Positions 5,640 to 7,075 of a DNA stretch of 7,075 bases are shown here, in pieces. The position numbers and the translations under genes were made by a program. The notes below the pieces were generated by a model. It worked only from the letters and a program-made list of their open reading frames with translations, was not told the origin of the DNA and made no database searches. This DNA is from Lentisphaerota bacterium (GTDB lineage Bacteria; Verrucomicrobiota; Kiritimatiellia; JAAZAB01), in NCBI GenBank assembly GCA_016199105.1, contig JACQHI010000328.1, positions 1 to 7,075 of the forward strand. The letters run 5' to 3'. Positions within the stretch are counted from its first letter, which is position 1; every line of letters starts with the position of its first letter.

Positions 5640-7075
5640 TCAAACATTCGTGCAAGCGTCCAATTTCTTGGCCAGTTCGCGTAAACTCTTGACGTCGAGT
5701 TTGCCGCTGCCGGTGAGTGGGATGGCGTCGATGCGGTAATAGCTGTCTTTGCCCGGTTTCCAGAGATTCGAGACGGCGCTTTTTTCCATGATGGCGCGCA
5801 GGCCGGCCGGCTCGCCCGCCGCCTCGGTGTAGAGCACCACCAGCCGTTCGCCCCGCTTTTCGTCCGGCACGGCCGTCACGGCCACGACCGGCTCTGTCTT
5901 TTTCAGTTCGCGCTGCAGCTCCTCCTCGACGGCGAGGTGCGGCACCATCTCGCCGCCGATCTTGCTGAAGCGCGATTGCCGGTCGGTGATGGTCAGGAAG
6001 CCGTCCTCGTCCAGGCAGGCGATGTCGCCCGTGACGTACCAGCCGTCGCGCATGACCTGCGCGGTCAGGTCCGGCCGTTTCAAATAGCCCGCCATGACGT
6101 TCGGCCCCTTGATCAGCAGGAGGCCCGGCTGGTCCGCCGGCAGCACGACGCCCGTTTCGGGGTCCACGATCTTCGCGGCCACGCCGGGAATCGGTCGGCC
6201 CACGGAACCCTCCCGGTGTCCTTGTTGCCGCACTCCCCCCTGCTCCGCGTCGGGCAGGTTGAGCGCGGCCACCGGCGACAATTCGGTGGCGCCATACCCC
6301 TCGAACGGGCGCACGCCGAATTTCTCCTCGAAGGCATCCGTCACGCGCGCCTTGAGTTTCTCGGCGCCGGTGATGACCAGCCGCAGCGTGGCGAAATCCT
6401 CGCGGGTCGCCCGCCGCAGATAGGCCAGCAGGAACGTGGGCGTGGTGAACAGGAGGGTGCATCGGTTCCCGCGCACCAAACCGGCGATCGTCTGGCCGTC
6501 CAGCGGGCTCGTATGGAAACCGGCCGCCAGCCCGTTGAGCAGGGGGAACCACAGGCAGGCCGTCAATCCGAACGAGTGAAAGAACGGCAGGATGGCGCAC
6601 AGATTGTCCGTCTTCGCCGGACGGAACACGAGCCGGAGCGCTTCGACGTTCGACAGGAGGTTGCGATGGCTGAGCATGACGCCTTTCGGTTCGCCTGTGG
6701 TGCCGGAGGAGAAAATGATCGTGGCGACGTCGTCGGCCGACGCGCCCCGCCCGCCGTCGCTCTGGGCGCTATGGCGGGTAAGCCCGGCCCACGCGGCGGG
6801 AAGGAACAGCGCCTTCAGCAGCGCCTTGACGCGCGCTGCGCCCCCGATCCGCGCCGCGAGATCCTCGATGAAGACGAGCCGGCCGATGTCCTTGAGGGGC
6901 GCCACTTTTTCGATGAAGCGGCGGGAGGTCAGGATCGTCCGGATCTCCGCCTGCGCGAGGGCGGACTTGTACGCCTCGGGGGAGACCGTGAAGTTGAGGT
7001 TCACCGAAACCCGTCCCAGCAGGGCCACCGCCAGATTGGCCAGGGCGCCGCCGACGGAGGACGGCAGGAGCAGCC
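5640..7075 (-). CDS. aas: Acyl-CoA/acyl-ACP synthetase domain, Aas type (5' part outside the window)
   Basis: This is an ANL-superfamily adenylating enzyme: it activates a fatty acid with ATP to acyl-AMP and passes it to a thiol (ACP or CoA). The 477 visible residues show the P-loop SSGTTGEPKG (about 122-131), GYGATE (259-264), the YVTGD aspartate (346-350), the hinge region DRQSRFSKIGGE (364-375) and the catalytic lysine in GSGKLD (Lys458). All key motifs are intact. GGEMV after the hinge, and an N-terminal stretch reading LLLPSSVGGALANLAV, resemble the acyl-ACP synthetase half of Aas, which in Enterobacteria is fused behind a lysophospholipid acyltransferase domain. In many other bacteria an MFS transporter domain is also fused. 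Whether those domains are present here cannot be seen. The frame is open to the window edge, and the GTG at 7026-7028 is an internal valine codon, not a start. The probable role is lysophospholipid recycling or fatty-acid salvage at the inner membrane. Confidence 0.85.
   Translation of the reverse strand, partial: LLLPSSVGGALANLAVALLGRVSVNLNFTVSPEAYKSALAQAEIRTILTSRRFIEKVAPLKDIGRLVFIEDLAARIGGAARVKALLKALFLPAAWAGLTRHSAQSDGGRGASADDVATIIFSSGTTGEPKGVMLSHRNLLSNVEALRLVFRPAKTDNLCAILPFFHSFGLTACLWFPLLNGLAAGFHTSPLDGQTIAGLVRGNRCTLLFTTPTFLLAYLRRATREDFATLRLVITGAEKLKARVTDAFEEKFGVRPFEGYGATELSPVAALNLPDAEQGGVRQQGHREGSVGRPIPGVAAKIVDPETGVVLPADQPGLLLIKGPNVMAGYLKRPDLTAQVMRDGWYVTGDIACLDEDGFLTITDRQSRFSKIGGEMVPHLAVEEELQRELKKTEPVVAVTAVPDEKRGERLVVLYTEAAGEPAGLRAIMEKSAVSNLWKPGKDSYYRIDAIPLTGSGKLDVKSLRELAKKLDACTNV

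Noticed and set aside
5596..6600. Long frame continuing upstream from the NTF2-like gene on the minus strand
   Set aside because: It is an out-of-frame shadow of the synthetase gene, extremely rich in Arg and Gly. The signal peptide and ribosome site place the true start at 5595.

Overview
The window is GC-rich bacterial DNA with every credible gene on the minus strand. I read it from its right end to its left end, which is the direction of transcription. The gene types suggest the Planctomycetota-Verrucomicrobiota-Kiritimatiellota-Lentisphaerota assemblage: an Aas-type acyl-ligase domain, a large protein of carboxypeptidase-regulatory-like repeats, a PEGA-type lipoprotein, a long beta-propeller protein, and a GC-rich nested-hairpin repeat. 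This placement rests on general impression and no marker gene is present, so it is tentative.

Right part (5083-7075): an acyl-CoA/acyl-ACP synthetase domain of the Aas kind enters from beyond the window and ends at 5640. A 44-nt gap follows that holds a perfect 10-bp hairpin. Next is a 170-residue secreted protein of the NTF2/SnoaL/DUF4440 type with a good ribosome binding site.

Middle (3000-5086): two overlapping reading frames together encode one protein of about seven carboxypeptidase-regulatory-like (Ig-fold) repeats. A frame change near 4205-4219 splits the third repeat. No signal peptide is visible at its start. I read it as a frameshifted gene, either a real pseudogene or a sequence error, that may also lack its 5' end.

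Left-middle (2099-2890): a 14-codon leader frame with a near-consensus Shine-Dalgarno sequence stops on the start codon of a PEGA-type lipoprotein gene. The 124-nt gap that follows contains a short GTT-periodic tract, then a candidate promoter overlapped by an inverted repeat.

Left (1-2098): a 618-residue predicted cytoplasmic beta-propeller protein with about twelve blade-like repeats. Beyond its stop, positions 1-241 hold no gene. They contain a compound nested-hairpin repeat (39-107) and a second structured segment (163-211) with two mutually exclusive hairpins followed by a T-rich stretch.

The genes do not form a recognisable pathway. The common theme is envelope or lipid work (acyl activation, secreted protein, lipoprotein, repeat-domain protein) beside a propeller protein of unknown role. 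I found no defence system, CRISPR array, RNA gene or transposase. The items most worth checking are the compound repeat, the frameshifted repeat protein, the leader frame and the intergenic hairpin.
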